Source: Pseudomonas sp. TH41
GTDB lineage: Bacteria; Pseudomonadota; Gammaproteobacteria; Pseudomonadales; Pseudomonadaceae
Assembly (NCBI RefSeq): GCF_016650695.1
Contig: NZ_JAEKFH010000003.1
Location: 2,934,001-2,998,000, forward strand
DNA length: 64,000 nt
Direction of reading: 5' to 3'
In this document: positions 28,350 to 36,069 of the stretch, piece by piece
Layout of the letters: the number at the start of each line of letters is the position of its first letter
How positions within the stretch are numbered: position 1 is the stretch's first letter
Position numbers and translations under genes: made by a program
Notes under the pieces: generated by a model
Database searches by the model: none
Told to the model about the DNA's origin: nothing
What the model saw: only the letters and a program-made list of their open reading frames with translations

Positions 28350-29641
28350 GCGTTGAACCAACCCAACTTGATCACGAACAGAATCGACAGAATCACCAGC
28401 GCCGGGTTCAGTTCACGGGCGCGGCCGGACAGCAATTTGATCCCGGTCCAGGCGATGAAGCCGAAGGCGATGCCGTTGGCAATGGAATAAGTGAACGGCA
28501 TGGCCAGGGCGGTGACCACGACCGGTGCGGCAACGGTGATGTCGTCCCAGTCTATTTCGGCCAGGCCGGATGTCATCAGTACCGCGACGAACAGCAGTGC
28601 CGGTGCCGTGGCGAATGGCGGAATACTGGCGGCCAGTGGTGAGAAGAACAGCGCCAGCAGGAACAGAATCGCGACCACCACAGCGGTCAGGCCGGTGCGG
28701 CCACCCGCACTCACGCCGGCTGCGGATTCGATGTAACTGGTGGTGGTCGAGGTGCCCAACAGCGAACCGGCCATGGCCGCGGTGCTGTCGGCGATCAGGG
28801 CGCGGCCCATTTTCGGCATGTGGCCGTCCTTGCCCATCAGGCCGGCGCGCTTGGCGACGCCGATCAACGTGCCAGAGTTGTCGAACAGGTCGACGAACAG
28901 GAAGGCGAAAATTACGCTGACCAGACCGATGTCCAGTGCGCCCTTGATGTCCAGTTGCAGGAACGTCGGGGCTAGTGACGGCGGCATCGACATCACGCCG
29001 CCGAACGGAGTGAAGCCCATCAGGATGGAAACAATGGTCACCGCCAGAATCCCGATCAGTACCGCGCCGCGCACTTTCAGGGCTTCGAGGGCAACGATCA
29101 GGGCAAAACCGAGGGTCGCAAGGATTGGAGCGGGTTGCTTCAGGTCACCGAGGCCGACCATGGTCGCCGGGTTGCTGACCACGATGCCCGCGTTATGCAG
29201 GGCGATCAGCGCCAGGAACAGGCCGATACCGGCAGCAATCGCCGAACGCAGCGGCAACGGGATGCTGTTGATGATCCATTCGCGGATACGGAAGATCGAC
29301 AGCAGGAAGAACAGCACCGCCGAAATGAACACCGCGCCGAGCGCCACTTGCCAGGTGTGGCCCATGTGCAGGACCACGGTGTAGGTGAAGAAGGCGTTCA
29401 AGCCCATGCCCGGCGCGAGGGCGATCGGGTAGTTGGCAATCAGGCCCATCACGGTGGAGCCGATGGCGGCCGCCAGGCAGGTCGCGACAAACACCGCGCC
29501 CTTGTCCATGCCGGTCTCGCCGAGGATGCTCGGGTTGACGAACAGAATGTAAGCCATTGCCAAAAAGGTCGTGACGCCCGCTAGAATCTCGGTCCGCACG
29601 TTGGTGTTGTGTGCCTTGAGTTGAAACAGCCTTTCCAGCAT
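28346..29641 (-). CDS. NCS2 family purine permease (AzgA/AdeP-like)
   Basis: This 431-residue membrane protein has about 12-14 helices. It belongs to the AzgA branch of the NCS2 family: [25 protein letters not shown] at the N-terminus, [21 protein letters not shown], and [26 protein letters not shown]. These are the substrate-site motifs of adenine, guanine or hypoxanthine permeases. It is the first gene of a unit with trmA, with a four-base overlap. The exact purine cannot be assigned. No riboswitch is visible in the leader. Confidence 0.92.
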   Translation of the reverse strand: MLERLFQLKAHNTNVRTEILAGVTTFLAMAYILFVNPSILGETGMDKGAVFVATCLAAAIGSTVMGLIANYPIALAPGMGLNAFFTYTVVLHMGHTWQVALGAVFISAVLFFLLSIFRIREWIINSIPLPLRSAIAAGIGLFLALIALHNAGIVVSNPATMVGLGDLKQPAPILATLGFALIVALEALKVRGAVLIGILAVTIVSILMGFTPFGGVMSMPPSLAPTFLQLDIKGALDIGLVSVIFAFLFVDLFDNSGTLIGVAKRAGLMGKDGHMPKMGRALIADSTAAMAGSLLGTSTTTSYIESAAGVSAGGRTGLTAVVVAILFLLALFFSPLAASIPPFATAPALLFVAVLMTSGLAEIDWDDITVAAPVVVTALAMPFTYSIANGIAFGFIAWTGIKLLSGRARELNPALVILSILFVIKLGWFNA

Positions 29642-29855
29642 GTCTGCTCCCCGTGGCGCGCCGGGCGCCGTGAATGTATCGACCTCAACAGCAAAGCACA
29701 GACCGCAGCAGGCGCCTGGTAATTTTCTGTGGGTCGGAAAAAGCCGCGCATCATACCAGCAGCGTGGGGCTGTGGCTGCTTATGGCTGCGATCGTCGTCG
29801 ATGTTTTGCACTTAAGCCAAGTGAGCCATACTGCGCGCTGGTTTTGGGGGTACCT

Positions 29856-30311
29856 ATGTATTGCATGAAAAAGCGTGTGATTGCGGCATTCAGCGTATTG
29901 ATTGCCCTGTTTCTGGGGGCGCAGACCACATTGGCGGCATCGGCGCCACCGTTGAGCCAGGTGAACGTGGTCAAAGTCGAGTCGCCGGGCTGTGGCTTTG
30001 AAGACATTGCACCGGGGCAAGAGCAGACCGTCTGCAATCACACGGGGCCGAACATCAAGATTTACGTGCTGGAAGTTGGCTACGGCAGGGGGGCGCAGGT
30101 CGGGCTCGACGGTTTTGAGGTGAGCGGTACTCGCACCCCAGTCTGTGCCTTCGATAACGGCAACCTGACCGATTGCACGGTAGGGAGAAAGACCGTCGGT
30201 TATGTGTATGTCTTCGGTCTGTCAGGCAAGGAGGAGGGCACGTTCACCTTCAGCGACACGTCCATCAATGCGCCAGGCAACACAATGTCGACACAGCTTT
30301 ACATCAAGTAA
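29856..30311 (+). CDS. Small secreted protein of unknown function
   Basis: This 151-residue protein has a signal peptide (KKRVIAAFSVLIALFLGAQTTLAAS), and the mature part of ~120 residues contains four cysteines. The start was taken at the ATG at 29856, after GGGGG; the ATG at 29865 is an alternative. The core includes IYVLEVGYGRGAQVGLDGFEV and the C-terminus NAPGNTMSTQLYIK, which faintly recalls DUF4879-type secreted proteins, but I am not sure. No enzyme motif is visible. The gene is isolated between the divergent NCS2 gene and the DJ-1-like gene. Confidence 0.7.
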   Translation: MYCMKKRVIAAFSVLIALFLGAQTTLAASAPPLSQVNVVKVESPGCGFEDIAPGQEQTVCNHTGPNIKIYVLEVGYGRGAQVGLDGFEVSGTRTPVCAFDNGNLTDCTVGRKTVGYVYVFGLSGKEEGTFTFSDTSINAPGNTMSTQLYIK

Positions 30312-30377
30312 CGGCAGGCTCGAACAAGGGACAGGAAAGCTGACTACGCTTTAAAGATCATCCTGTGGACTGTACCC

Positions 30378-30929
30378 ATGACTTTTAGAGCTTTGATTAC
30401 CCTCGCCGAGGGCATCGATGACCTGCAAACAGTGACGTTGATCGATGTATTGCGTCGCGCCAAGGTTGAAGTGGTGGTGGCCAGCATTGAAGGGCGGCGC
30501 ATGCTCACCTGTGCCCGCGGCACCCGATTGACGGCTGATGCGATGCTGGTGGATTTGCTGGCCCAGCCGTTCGACCTGATCGTCCTGCCCGGCGGGGTGG
30601 TCGGGTCGCAACATCTGGCCGCCCATCAACCCTTGCAACAATTGATCAAGGATCAAGCGAAGGCCGGGCGTCTGTTCGCCGGCATCGCCGAGGCCCCTGC
30701 AGTGGCGCTGCAAGCCTTCGGCGTTTTGCGTCAGCGGCGCATGACCTGCCTGCCATCGGCCAGTCACCAACTGTTGGGTTGCAATTTCGTCGATCAACCG
30801 GTGGTGGTCGATGGTAACTGCATCACCGCCCAAGGCTCGGGCGCGGCACTGCCATTTGCGTTAGTGTTGGTGGAACAACTCTGCGGCAAAGCCATGCGGG
30901 CAGCGGTGGCGGGGGCGTTGCTGGTTTAG
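30378..30929 (+). CDS. DJ-1/PfpI-fold protein lacking catalytic residues
   Basis: This 183-residue protein aligns along its length with the YajL/DJ-1 branch: LITLAEGIDDLQTVTLIDVLRRA at the N-terminus, FDLIVLPGGVVGSQHL, and LPFALVLVEQLCGKA at the end. The nucleophile elbow, normally ICAAP or ICAGP, reads IAEAP, so Ala104 replaces the catalytic cysteine. The conserved Glu of strand 1 (DJ-1 Glu18) is Gln17, and the His of the THP motif is Leu125. It is probably a non-catalytic or divergent member. No pseudogene-like damage is seen. Confidence 0.85.
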   Translation: MTFRALITLAEGIDDLQTVTLIDVLRRAKVEVVVASIEGRRMLTCARGTRLTADAMLVDLLAQPFDLIVLPGGVVGSQHLAAHQPLQQLIKDQAKAGRLFAGIAEAPAVALQAFGVLRQRRMTCLPSASHQLLGCNFVDQPVVVDGNCITAQGSGAALPFALVLVEQLCGKAMRAAVAGALLV

Positions 30930-30935
30930 AGACGG

Positions 30936-31223
30936 TCAGACGTGGACGGCGAGAGGTTTGATGACCGGTTGCTCACGCTGCTCTGCTTGCCAAAGATCGT
31001 AGTCGGTCTGAACACCTAGCCACATCCGGGCCTTGCCGATTCCGGCTCGCTCCAGACGTACCGCCAGGTCTGGACTGATCGGCGCGTGGCCATGCAGGAC
31101 CCGTGAAAAATGCGGGCGCGCAAACCCCAGGTGCCGCGCCAGTTCCGTGACGCTGATGCCCAGCTCGGGCAATACATCCATCAAAAGTGTTTCGCCAGGG
31201 TGTGGCGGGTTGTGCAAGGGCAT
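30936..31223 (-). CDS. higA: HigA family antitoxin
   Basis: This 95-residue XRE-type antitoxin has the HigA start MPLHNPPHPGETLLMDVLPELGISV followed by a HTH (VTELARHLGFARPHFSRVLHGHAPISPDLAVRLERA). The ATG at 31223 has a strong AGGAGG upstream. It lies 13 bases downstream of the higB reading frame in the toxin-first order of higBA modules. The protein looks intact. It normally binds its own promoter and neutralises HigB, whose gene here is broken. Confidence 0.92.
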   Translation of the reverse strand: MPLHNPPHPGETLLMDVLPELGISVTELARHLGFARPHFSRVLHGHAPISPDLAVRLERAGIGKARMWLGVQTDYDLWQAEQREQPVIKPLAVHV

Positions 31224-31236
31224 GTCCTGCCTCCTG

Positions 31237-31515
31237 TCAGTGGTAGTCCAGATAGTCGACCAGCTCGATATCCGAACCGATAAAACGAAAAACAACCCGC
31301 CAGTTTCCCGAAACGCTCAGTGACCAGTACTCAGTCAACTCTCCCCTGAGCGGGTGCAATCGCTATCCCGGTAGGTCGAGGTCGCCAGGTACCACTGCGC
31401 GGTCCATGAATTGCAGCATTCGAGACAGACGCTTCGCATGGTCTGCACGGATCCCGCGAGTCGAACCTGTTTCATAGAAGCCACGAAGGCCTTTGTGCTG
31501 AAAGGAAATGATCAT
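31237..31515 (-). pseudogene. higB: higB toxin with in-frame amber stop
   Basis: Read from the ATG at 31515, the frame encodes a typical 92-residue HigB RNase: FQHKGLRGFYETG, then ADHAKRLSRML, LDLPG, RLHPLRGELTEYWSLSVSG, NWRVVFRF, ending VDYLDYH. Codon 51 (complement of 31363-31365) is TAG, placed between LDLPG and RLHPL where homologues have a residue such as Trp or Leu. The rest of the frame is undamaged and no frameshift is present. The product would be cut at 50 residues without the catalytic C-terminal half. It is therefore an inactivated toxin or, less likely, a sequencing error. Confidence 0.88.
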
Positions 31516-31520
31516 GGGAT

Positions 31521-31545
31521 GAGTGTAAGGCGTTACATTACACTC
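31521..31545. promoter_or_regulatory. Inverted-repeat operator upstream of higBA
   Basis: GAGTGTAA and TTACACTC face each other across 9 bases. Nested within is TGTAA-GGCG-TTACA. The repeats begin 6 bases before the higB start on the minus strand, where a HigA/HigBA autorepression operator is expected. Confidence 0.65.
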
Positions 31546-31604
31546 AATGCATTATCTATGTATTGCACCTGGTCGGCAAATTTGTGCTTCACCACTGCTG
31601 TGCA

Positions 31605-32843
31605 TCAAACCTTGGCTTCTTCCACCGGCACACGCATGCGGTCGCGGTTGGCCAGGGTCGGGAACAGTTTGATCCACGTACCGGTGACCACCAGTGTACC
31701 GATGCCGCCCATGACCACCGCCGGCACGGTGCCGAACCAATGGGCGGTGATGCCGGATTCGAACTCGCCTAACTGGTTCGAAGCGCCGATGAACAGACCG
31801 TTCACGGCGCTGACGCGGCCACGCATTTCGTCCGGGGTTTCCAGTTGCACGAAGGACGCCCGGATCACCATGCTGATCATGTCTGCCGCGCCCAACACCA
31901 CTAGCACTGCGAGGGAAAACCAGAAGGAGGTCGACAGGCCGAAGGCGATGGTCGCGACACCGAAAATGCCTACCGCCGTGAACATCACCCGTCCGACGTT
32001 GCGTTCCACGGCAAATCGCGCCAGGAACAGCGACATGAGCAACGCCCCCACCGCCGGCGCCGAACGCAGCAGGCCCAGACCCCACGGGCCGGTCAGCAGA
32101 ATGTCTTTGGCGAACACCGGCAGCAACGCAGTCGCGCCGCCGAGCAATACGGCAAACAGGTCCAGGGAGATCGCCCCGAGAATGTCCGGACGGCTGCGGA
32201 TGAAACGGATGCCCGCCAGTAACGAATCCAGGGTGGCCTTGCCCTTGTTCAACGGCGTTTGCCGGGCCGGGAGGTTGAGCATCAGTGAGCATGCGATGAG
32301 GTAGAGGATCACGGTCGGGCCATAGACCCAGACGCTGCCGAAGGCGTAGAGCAACCCGCCGAGGGCCGGGGCGACGATCGTTGCCGATTGTTGCGCCGAT
32401 TGTGCTGCAGCGACGGCGCGGGGGAACAACGCGTTGGGCACGATGCTCGGCAGCAAGGCTTGCGTCGTCGGCATCTCGAAGGAGCGCGCAGCACCGAGCA
32501 GGAACGCCAGGATGAAGATCATCTCGCGGGTGACATGGTCGGTCGCACTACCGATCGCCAGCGACAGTGCGATCAACGCTTGCACGGACTGGCAGATCGC
32601 CGCGACCTTGCGCCGGTCATAGCGGTCTGCGACATGCCCGGTGTGCAGCATGAACAATACCCGCGGGGCGAACTCCACAAGACCCACCAAACCCAGATCG
32701 AGCACGTTGCCGGTCAGTTGGTAGAGGTTCCAGCCAATGGCCACCGTCAGCATCTGAAATCCGCTGGCGGTAAACACCCGAGCCAGCCAGAACGCAATGA
32801 AAGGGCGGTGATGACGTAACAGCAAGGGCGCTTGGCTGGGCAT
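31605..32843 (-). CDS. MFS transporter (EntS-like/MFS_3)
   Basis: This 412-residue protein has 12 membrane helices. It starts FIAFWLARVFTASGFQMLTVAIGWNLYQLTG and carries the motif A loop GHVADRYDRRKV. The second half contains VRASFVQLETPDEMRGRVSAVNGLFIGASNQLGEFESG, typical of the MFS_3/EntS group of siderophore or drug exporters. The ATG at 32843 gives the family N-terminus. It is monocistronic and the substrate is unknown. Confidence 0.88.
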   Translation of the reverse strand: MPSQAPLLLRHHRPFIAFWLARVFTASGFQMLTVAIGWNLYQLTGNVLDLGLVGLVEFAPRVLFMLHTGHVADRYDRRKVAAICQSVQALIALSLAIGSATDHVTREMIFILAFLLGAARSFEMPTTQALLPSIVPNALFPRAVAAAQSAQQSATIVAPALGGLLYAFGSVWVYGPTVILYLIACSLMLNLPARQTPLNKGKATLDSLLAGIRFIRSRPDILGAISLDLFAVLLGGATALLPVFAKDILLTGPWGLGLLRSAPAVGALLMSLFLARFAVERNVGRVMFTAVGIFGVATIAFGLSTSFWFSLAVLVVLGAADMISMVIRASFVQLETPDEMRGRVSAVNGLFIGASNQLGEFESGITAHWFGTVPAVVMGGIGTLVVTGTWIKLFPTLANRDRMRVPVEEAKV

Positions 32844-32957
32844 CTGAAGGCAGGTCTTGAACGAGGGGAGGGTCGAGATTATCACCAAGCTGTAACCAGA
32901 AGTTGCAAGGAGCGGCAATTTAGTTAGCTAGACACCGATCTGGACAGCGCGGAAATC

Positions 32958-33054
32958 TCCCTGTGGGAGCGGGCTTGCTCGCGAAAGCGGTGTGTCAGGC
33001 AAATTGATTTCGACTGATACGCCGCTTTCGCGAGCAAGCCCGCTCCCACAGGGA
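32958..33054. repeat. REP pair (REPIN), GTGGGAGCGGGC subtype
   Basis: The arms extend to TCCCTGTGGG/CCCACAGGGA. The loop is GTGTGTCAGGCAAATTGATT, then TCGACTGATAC. It lies between the MFS and cioA promoters. Confidence 0.9.
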
Positions 33055-33153
33055 ATGTGTTGCGACTGATTGCCGGGCCTATGAGGCAACCTGTCACGCG
33101 GCAAAAGACCACACCGTCTATCGTCAAAAATGGGACTACTCTTTTAACGTTGC

Positions 33154-33167
33154 TTGATCCAGGTCAA
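33154..33167 (+). promoter_or_regulatory. ANR/FNR-like box upstream of cioA
   Basis: TTGATCCAGGTCAA matches the FNR/ANR consensus TTGAT-N4-ATCAA at nine of ten positions. It lies ~160 bases before the cioA start. ANR is known to regulate cio expression in Pseudomonas; use of this particular site is inference. Confidence 0.65.
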
Positions 33168-33329
33168 GACCATTCGTGGAATTGATCCTGCGGCCAGATG
33201 GCCAGACTCCCTACGTTGTGATGCGTGCAAAAGAGAACGAATTCAAATTCGCCACACTCCATATCCGTGGGGGGGCAGTGGGTGTAGGCCGCAAGCCTTC
33301 AGCCGGTATTACCTGACAGAGGAAGACTT

Positions 33330-34763
33330 ATGTTCGGTTTGGAGGCTCTTGATCTCGCCCGGATTCAGTTCGCGTTTACCATTTCGTTTCACATTCTATT
33401 TCCTGCCATCACCATTGGCCTCGCGAGTTACCTGGCGGTGCTCGAAGGCCTGTGGCTGAAAACCCATAACGACACGTACCGCGATCTGTACCACTTCTGG
33501 TCGAAGATCTTTGCGGTCAACTTCGGCATGGGCGTGGTCTCCGGGCTGGTCATGGCCTATCAGTTCGGCACCAACTGGAGCCGCTTTTCGGACTTTGCCG
33601 GTTCCGTGACCGGGCCATTGCTGACGTACGAAGTCCTCACGGCCTTCTTCCTTGAGGCCGGTTTCCTCGGTGTCATGCTGTTCGGGTGGAACAAGGTCGG
33701 ACGCAAACTCCACTTCTTCGCCACGGTCATGGTCGCCATCGGCACGCTGATTTCGACGTTCTGGATTCTCGCCTCCAACAGCTGGATGCAGACGCCGCAG
33801 GGCTATGAAATCGTCAATGGCCAAGTCATTCCGGTGGATTGGCTGGCGGTGATCTTCAATCCGTCGTTCCCCTACCGCTTGATGCACATGGCCACGGCGG
33901 CGTTCGTCGCCACTGCTTTCTTCGTCGGTTCTTCGGCGGCCTGGCATTTGCTGCGTGGCAAGGACAACCCGGCGATCCGCACCATGCTCTCGATGGCCAT
34001 GTGGATGGCCTTGATCGTCGCGCCGATTCAGGCCGTCATCGGTGACTTCCATGGCCTCAATACGCTTGAGCATCAGCCGGCGAAAATAGCCGCGATCGAA
34101 GGTCACTGGGAAAACGTCGGTGATGAACCGACGCCACTGATCCTCTTTGGCTGGCCGGACATGAAAGCCGAGAAGACCAAGTTCGCGGTCGAGATTCCGT
34201 ACCTCGGTAGCCTGATCCTGACGCACTCCCTGGATAAACAGGTGCCGGCGCTCAAGGAGTTTCCAGCGCAAGACCGGCCAAATTCGACCATCGTGTTCTG
34301 GTCATTCCGCGTCATGGTCGGCCTGGGCTTCCTGATGATTTTCACCGGTTTGTGGAGCCTGTGGCTGCGCAAACGCGACACGCTGTATACCTCGAGACCG
34401 TTCCTGTACCTGGCGTTGTGGATGGGACCGGCCGGCCTGATCGCGATTCTCGCCGGTTGGTTCACCACTGAAATCGGCCGTCAGCCGTGGGTGGTCTACG
34501 GACTGATGCGCACGGCGGATGCGTCTTCCAACCATAGCTTCATGCAGATGAGCATCACGCTGATCATGTTCGTTGTGGTGTATTTCGCGCTGTTCGGTGC
34601 AGGCCTTGGCTACATGATGCGTCTGGTGCGCAAAGGGCCGAAGATCGACGAAGGCAAGGAAACCAATGACGGTGGTCCCGGCCAGAAACGCACGCCGGCG
34701 CGTCCGCTGTCCGCTGCTGACGATGATGGCGAGCACAGCCCCAGCCTGACCAAGGAGATTTGA
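33330..34763 (+). CDS. cioA: Cyanide-insensitive terminal oxidase subunit I
   Basis: This 477-residue bd-type quinol oxidase subunit I is an integral membrane protein with about nine helices. Haem ligands are expected at His21 in FTISFHILFP, at a His in FPYRLMHMATAAF and at the Met in that region. It contains the family pattern WSKIFAVNFGMGVVSGLVMAYQFG, and GRQPWVVYGLMRTADA near the C-terminus. The periplasmic Q-loop is short, as in CioA rather than E. coli CydA. It oxidises ubiquinol and reduces oxygen with low cyanide sensitivity. cioB starts 3 bases after the stop. Confidence 0.95.
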   Translation: MFGLEALDLARIQFAFTISFHILFPAITIGLASYLAVLEGLWLKTHNDTYRDLYHFWSKIFAVNFGMGVVSGLVMAYQFGTNWSRFSDFAGSVTGPLLTYEVLTAFFLEAGFLGVMLFGWNKVGRKLHFFATVMVAIGTLISTFWILASNSWMQTPQGYEIVNGQVIPVDWLAVIFNPSFPYRLMHMATAAFVATAFFVGSSAAWHLLRGKDNPAIRTMLSMAMWMALIVAPIQAVIGDFHGLNTLEHQPAKIAAIEGHWENVGDEPTPLILFGWPDMKAEKTKFAVEIPYLGSLILTHSLDKQVPALKEFPAQDRPNSTIVFWSFRVMVGLGFLMIFTGLWSLWLRKRDTLYTSRPFLYLALWMGPAGLIAILAGWFTTEIGRQPWVVYGLMRTADASSNHSFMQMSITLIMFVVVYFALFGAGLGYMMRLVRKGPKIDEGKETNDGGPGQKRTPARPLSAADDDGEHSPSLTKEI

Positions 34764-34766
34764 ATC

Positions 34767-35774
34767 ATGGGTATTGATCTTCCGCTGATCTGGGCCGTGA
34801 TCATCATCTTCGGCATCATGATGTATGTGGTGATGGACGGCTTCGACCTGGGGATCGGGATTCTTTTCCCGTTCATCAAGGGCAAGACCGACCGCGACGT
34901 GATGATGAATACGGTTGCGCCGGTCTGGGATGGCAACGAGACCTGGTTGGTACTGGGCGGCGCGGCGTTGTTCGGCGCCTTCCCACTGGCTTATTCGGTG
35001 GTGCTCTCGGCGTTGTACCTGCCGTTGATTTTCATGCTGATCGGGCTGATTTTCCGCGGCGTAGCTTTTGAATTCCGCTTCAAGGCCAGGGACGACAAGC
35101 GTCATCTCTGGGACAAGGCATTCATTGGCGGTTCAGTCGCTGCGACGTTTTTCCAGGGCGTGGCGCTGGGTGCATTCATTGACGGGCTGCCGGTGGTCAA
35201 CCGTCAGTTTGCCGGTGGCTCACTGGATTGGCTGACGCCGTTCACCCTGTTCTGTGGTTTGGCGCTGGTGGTGGCTTATGCGCTTCTCGGTTGCACCTGG
35301 CTGATCATGAAAACCGAAGGCAAGTTGCAAGAGCAGATGCACGACCTGGCGCGGCCATTGGCGTTCGTAGTGTTGGCGGTGATCGGTATCGTCAGCATCT
35401 GGACCCCGTTGGCCCATGCCGAGATTGCGGCGCGCTGGTTCACCCTGCCTAACCTGTTCTGGTTCCTGCCGGTGCCGATCCTGGTGTTGGTGACCATGTA
35501 CGGTCTGATCCGCGCCGTGGCTCGCAATGCGCACTACACGCCATTCCTGTTGACCCTGGTGCTGATTTTCCTCGGCTACAGCGGTTTGGGCATCAGCCTG
35601 TGGCCGAACATCGTGCCGCCGTCGATCTCGATCTGGGACGCCGCCGCACCACCGCAAAGCCAAGGCTTCATGTTGGTGGGCACGCTGTTCATCATCCCGT
35701 TCATCCTGGGGTACACCTTCTGGAGCTACTACGTGTTCCGCGGCAAGGTGACCCACGAAGATGGTTACCACTAG
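34767..35774 (+). CDS. cioB: Cyanide-insensitive terminal oxidase subunit II
   Basis: This 335-residue CydB-type subunit has about eight or nine membrane helices. It starts with LIWAVIIIFGIMMYVVMDGFDLGIGILFPF and has NTVAPVWDGNETWLVLGGAALFGAFP, both hallmarks of the family. It pairs with CioA in the cytoplasmic membrane. The gene is separated from cioA by 3 bases with an AAGGAG ribosome site inside the cioA end. The small DUF2474-type gene follows 54 bases later. Confidence 0.95.
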   Translation: MGIDLPLIWAVIIIFGIMMYVVMDGFDLGIGILFPFIKGKTDRDVMMNTVAPVWDGNETWLVLGGAALFGAFPLAYSVVLSALYLPLIFMLIGLIFRGVAFEFRFKARDDKRHLWDKAFIGGSVAATFFQGVALGAFIDGLPVVNRQFAGGSLDWLTPFTLFCGLALVVAYALLGCTWLIMKTEGKLQEQMHDLARPLAFVVLAVIGIVSIWTPLAHAEIAARWFTLPNLFWFLPVPILVLVTMYGLIRAVARNAHYTPFLLTLVLIFLGYSGLGISLWPNIVPPSISIWDAAAPPQSQGFMLVGTLFIIPFILGYTFWSYYVFRGKVTHEDGYH

Positions 35775-35828
35775 AGCACACGACAATGGCGCAGGGCTGA
35801 TACCTGCTCCGTTTCAGAGGAGATTGCG

Positions 35829-35999
35829 ATGATGGCGGGTAAACATTCCTTGCAGGAAATCGAGGCCGCAGAGAAAAAGCCGCTCTGGCAGCGACTTGGC
35901 TGGCTGGTGATGATCTGGACCGGCAGCGTGGTAGCGCTGTTCATCGTCGCGAGCCTGATGCGCATGTTCATGAATGCCGCAGGCCTGACCACGCACTGA
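35829..35999 (+). CDS. Small membrane protein of the cio operon (DUF2474-like)
   Basis: This 56-residue frame runs from the ATG at 35829 to TGA at 35997, with AGAGGAG just upstream. A charged N-terminal part (HSLQEIEAAEKKPLWQRLGW) leads into one membrane helix (LVMIWTGSVVALFIVASLM). This matches the DUF2474 layout of the small third subunit encoded after cioAB, analogous to CydX. It probably stabilises the oxidase. A terminator follows directly, so it is the last gene of the operon. Confidence 0.85.
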   Translation: MMAGKHSLQEIEAAEKKPLWQRLGWLVMIWTGSVVALFIVASLMRMFMNAAGLTTH

Positions 36000-36035
36000 A
36001 ATTCCCATCCCGTTGCTTTGTGGCACGGATTCAAA

Positions 36036-36061
36036 CCCTCCAGTTATGGAGGGTTTTTTTT
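36036..36061 (+). terminator. Rho-independent terminator of the cio operon
   Basis: The stem CCCTCC/GGAGGG with loop AGTTAT is followed by eight T residues. It lies 37 bases after the small gene's stop. Confidence 0.93.
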
Positions 36062-36069
36062 ACCTGCGA

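Noticed and set aside
27303..28490. A 395-codon plus-strand frame
   Set aside because: It is antisense to trmA and has no recognisable domain.
30378..30929. DJ-1-like gene as a decaying pseudogene
   Set aside because: The frame is full length, well composed and has all structural motifs; only the catalytic residues differ.
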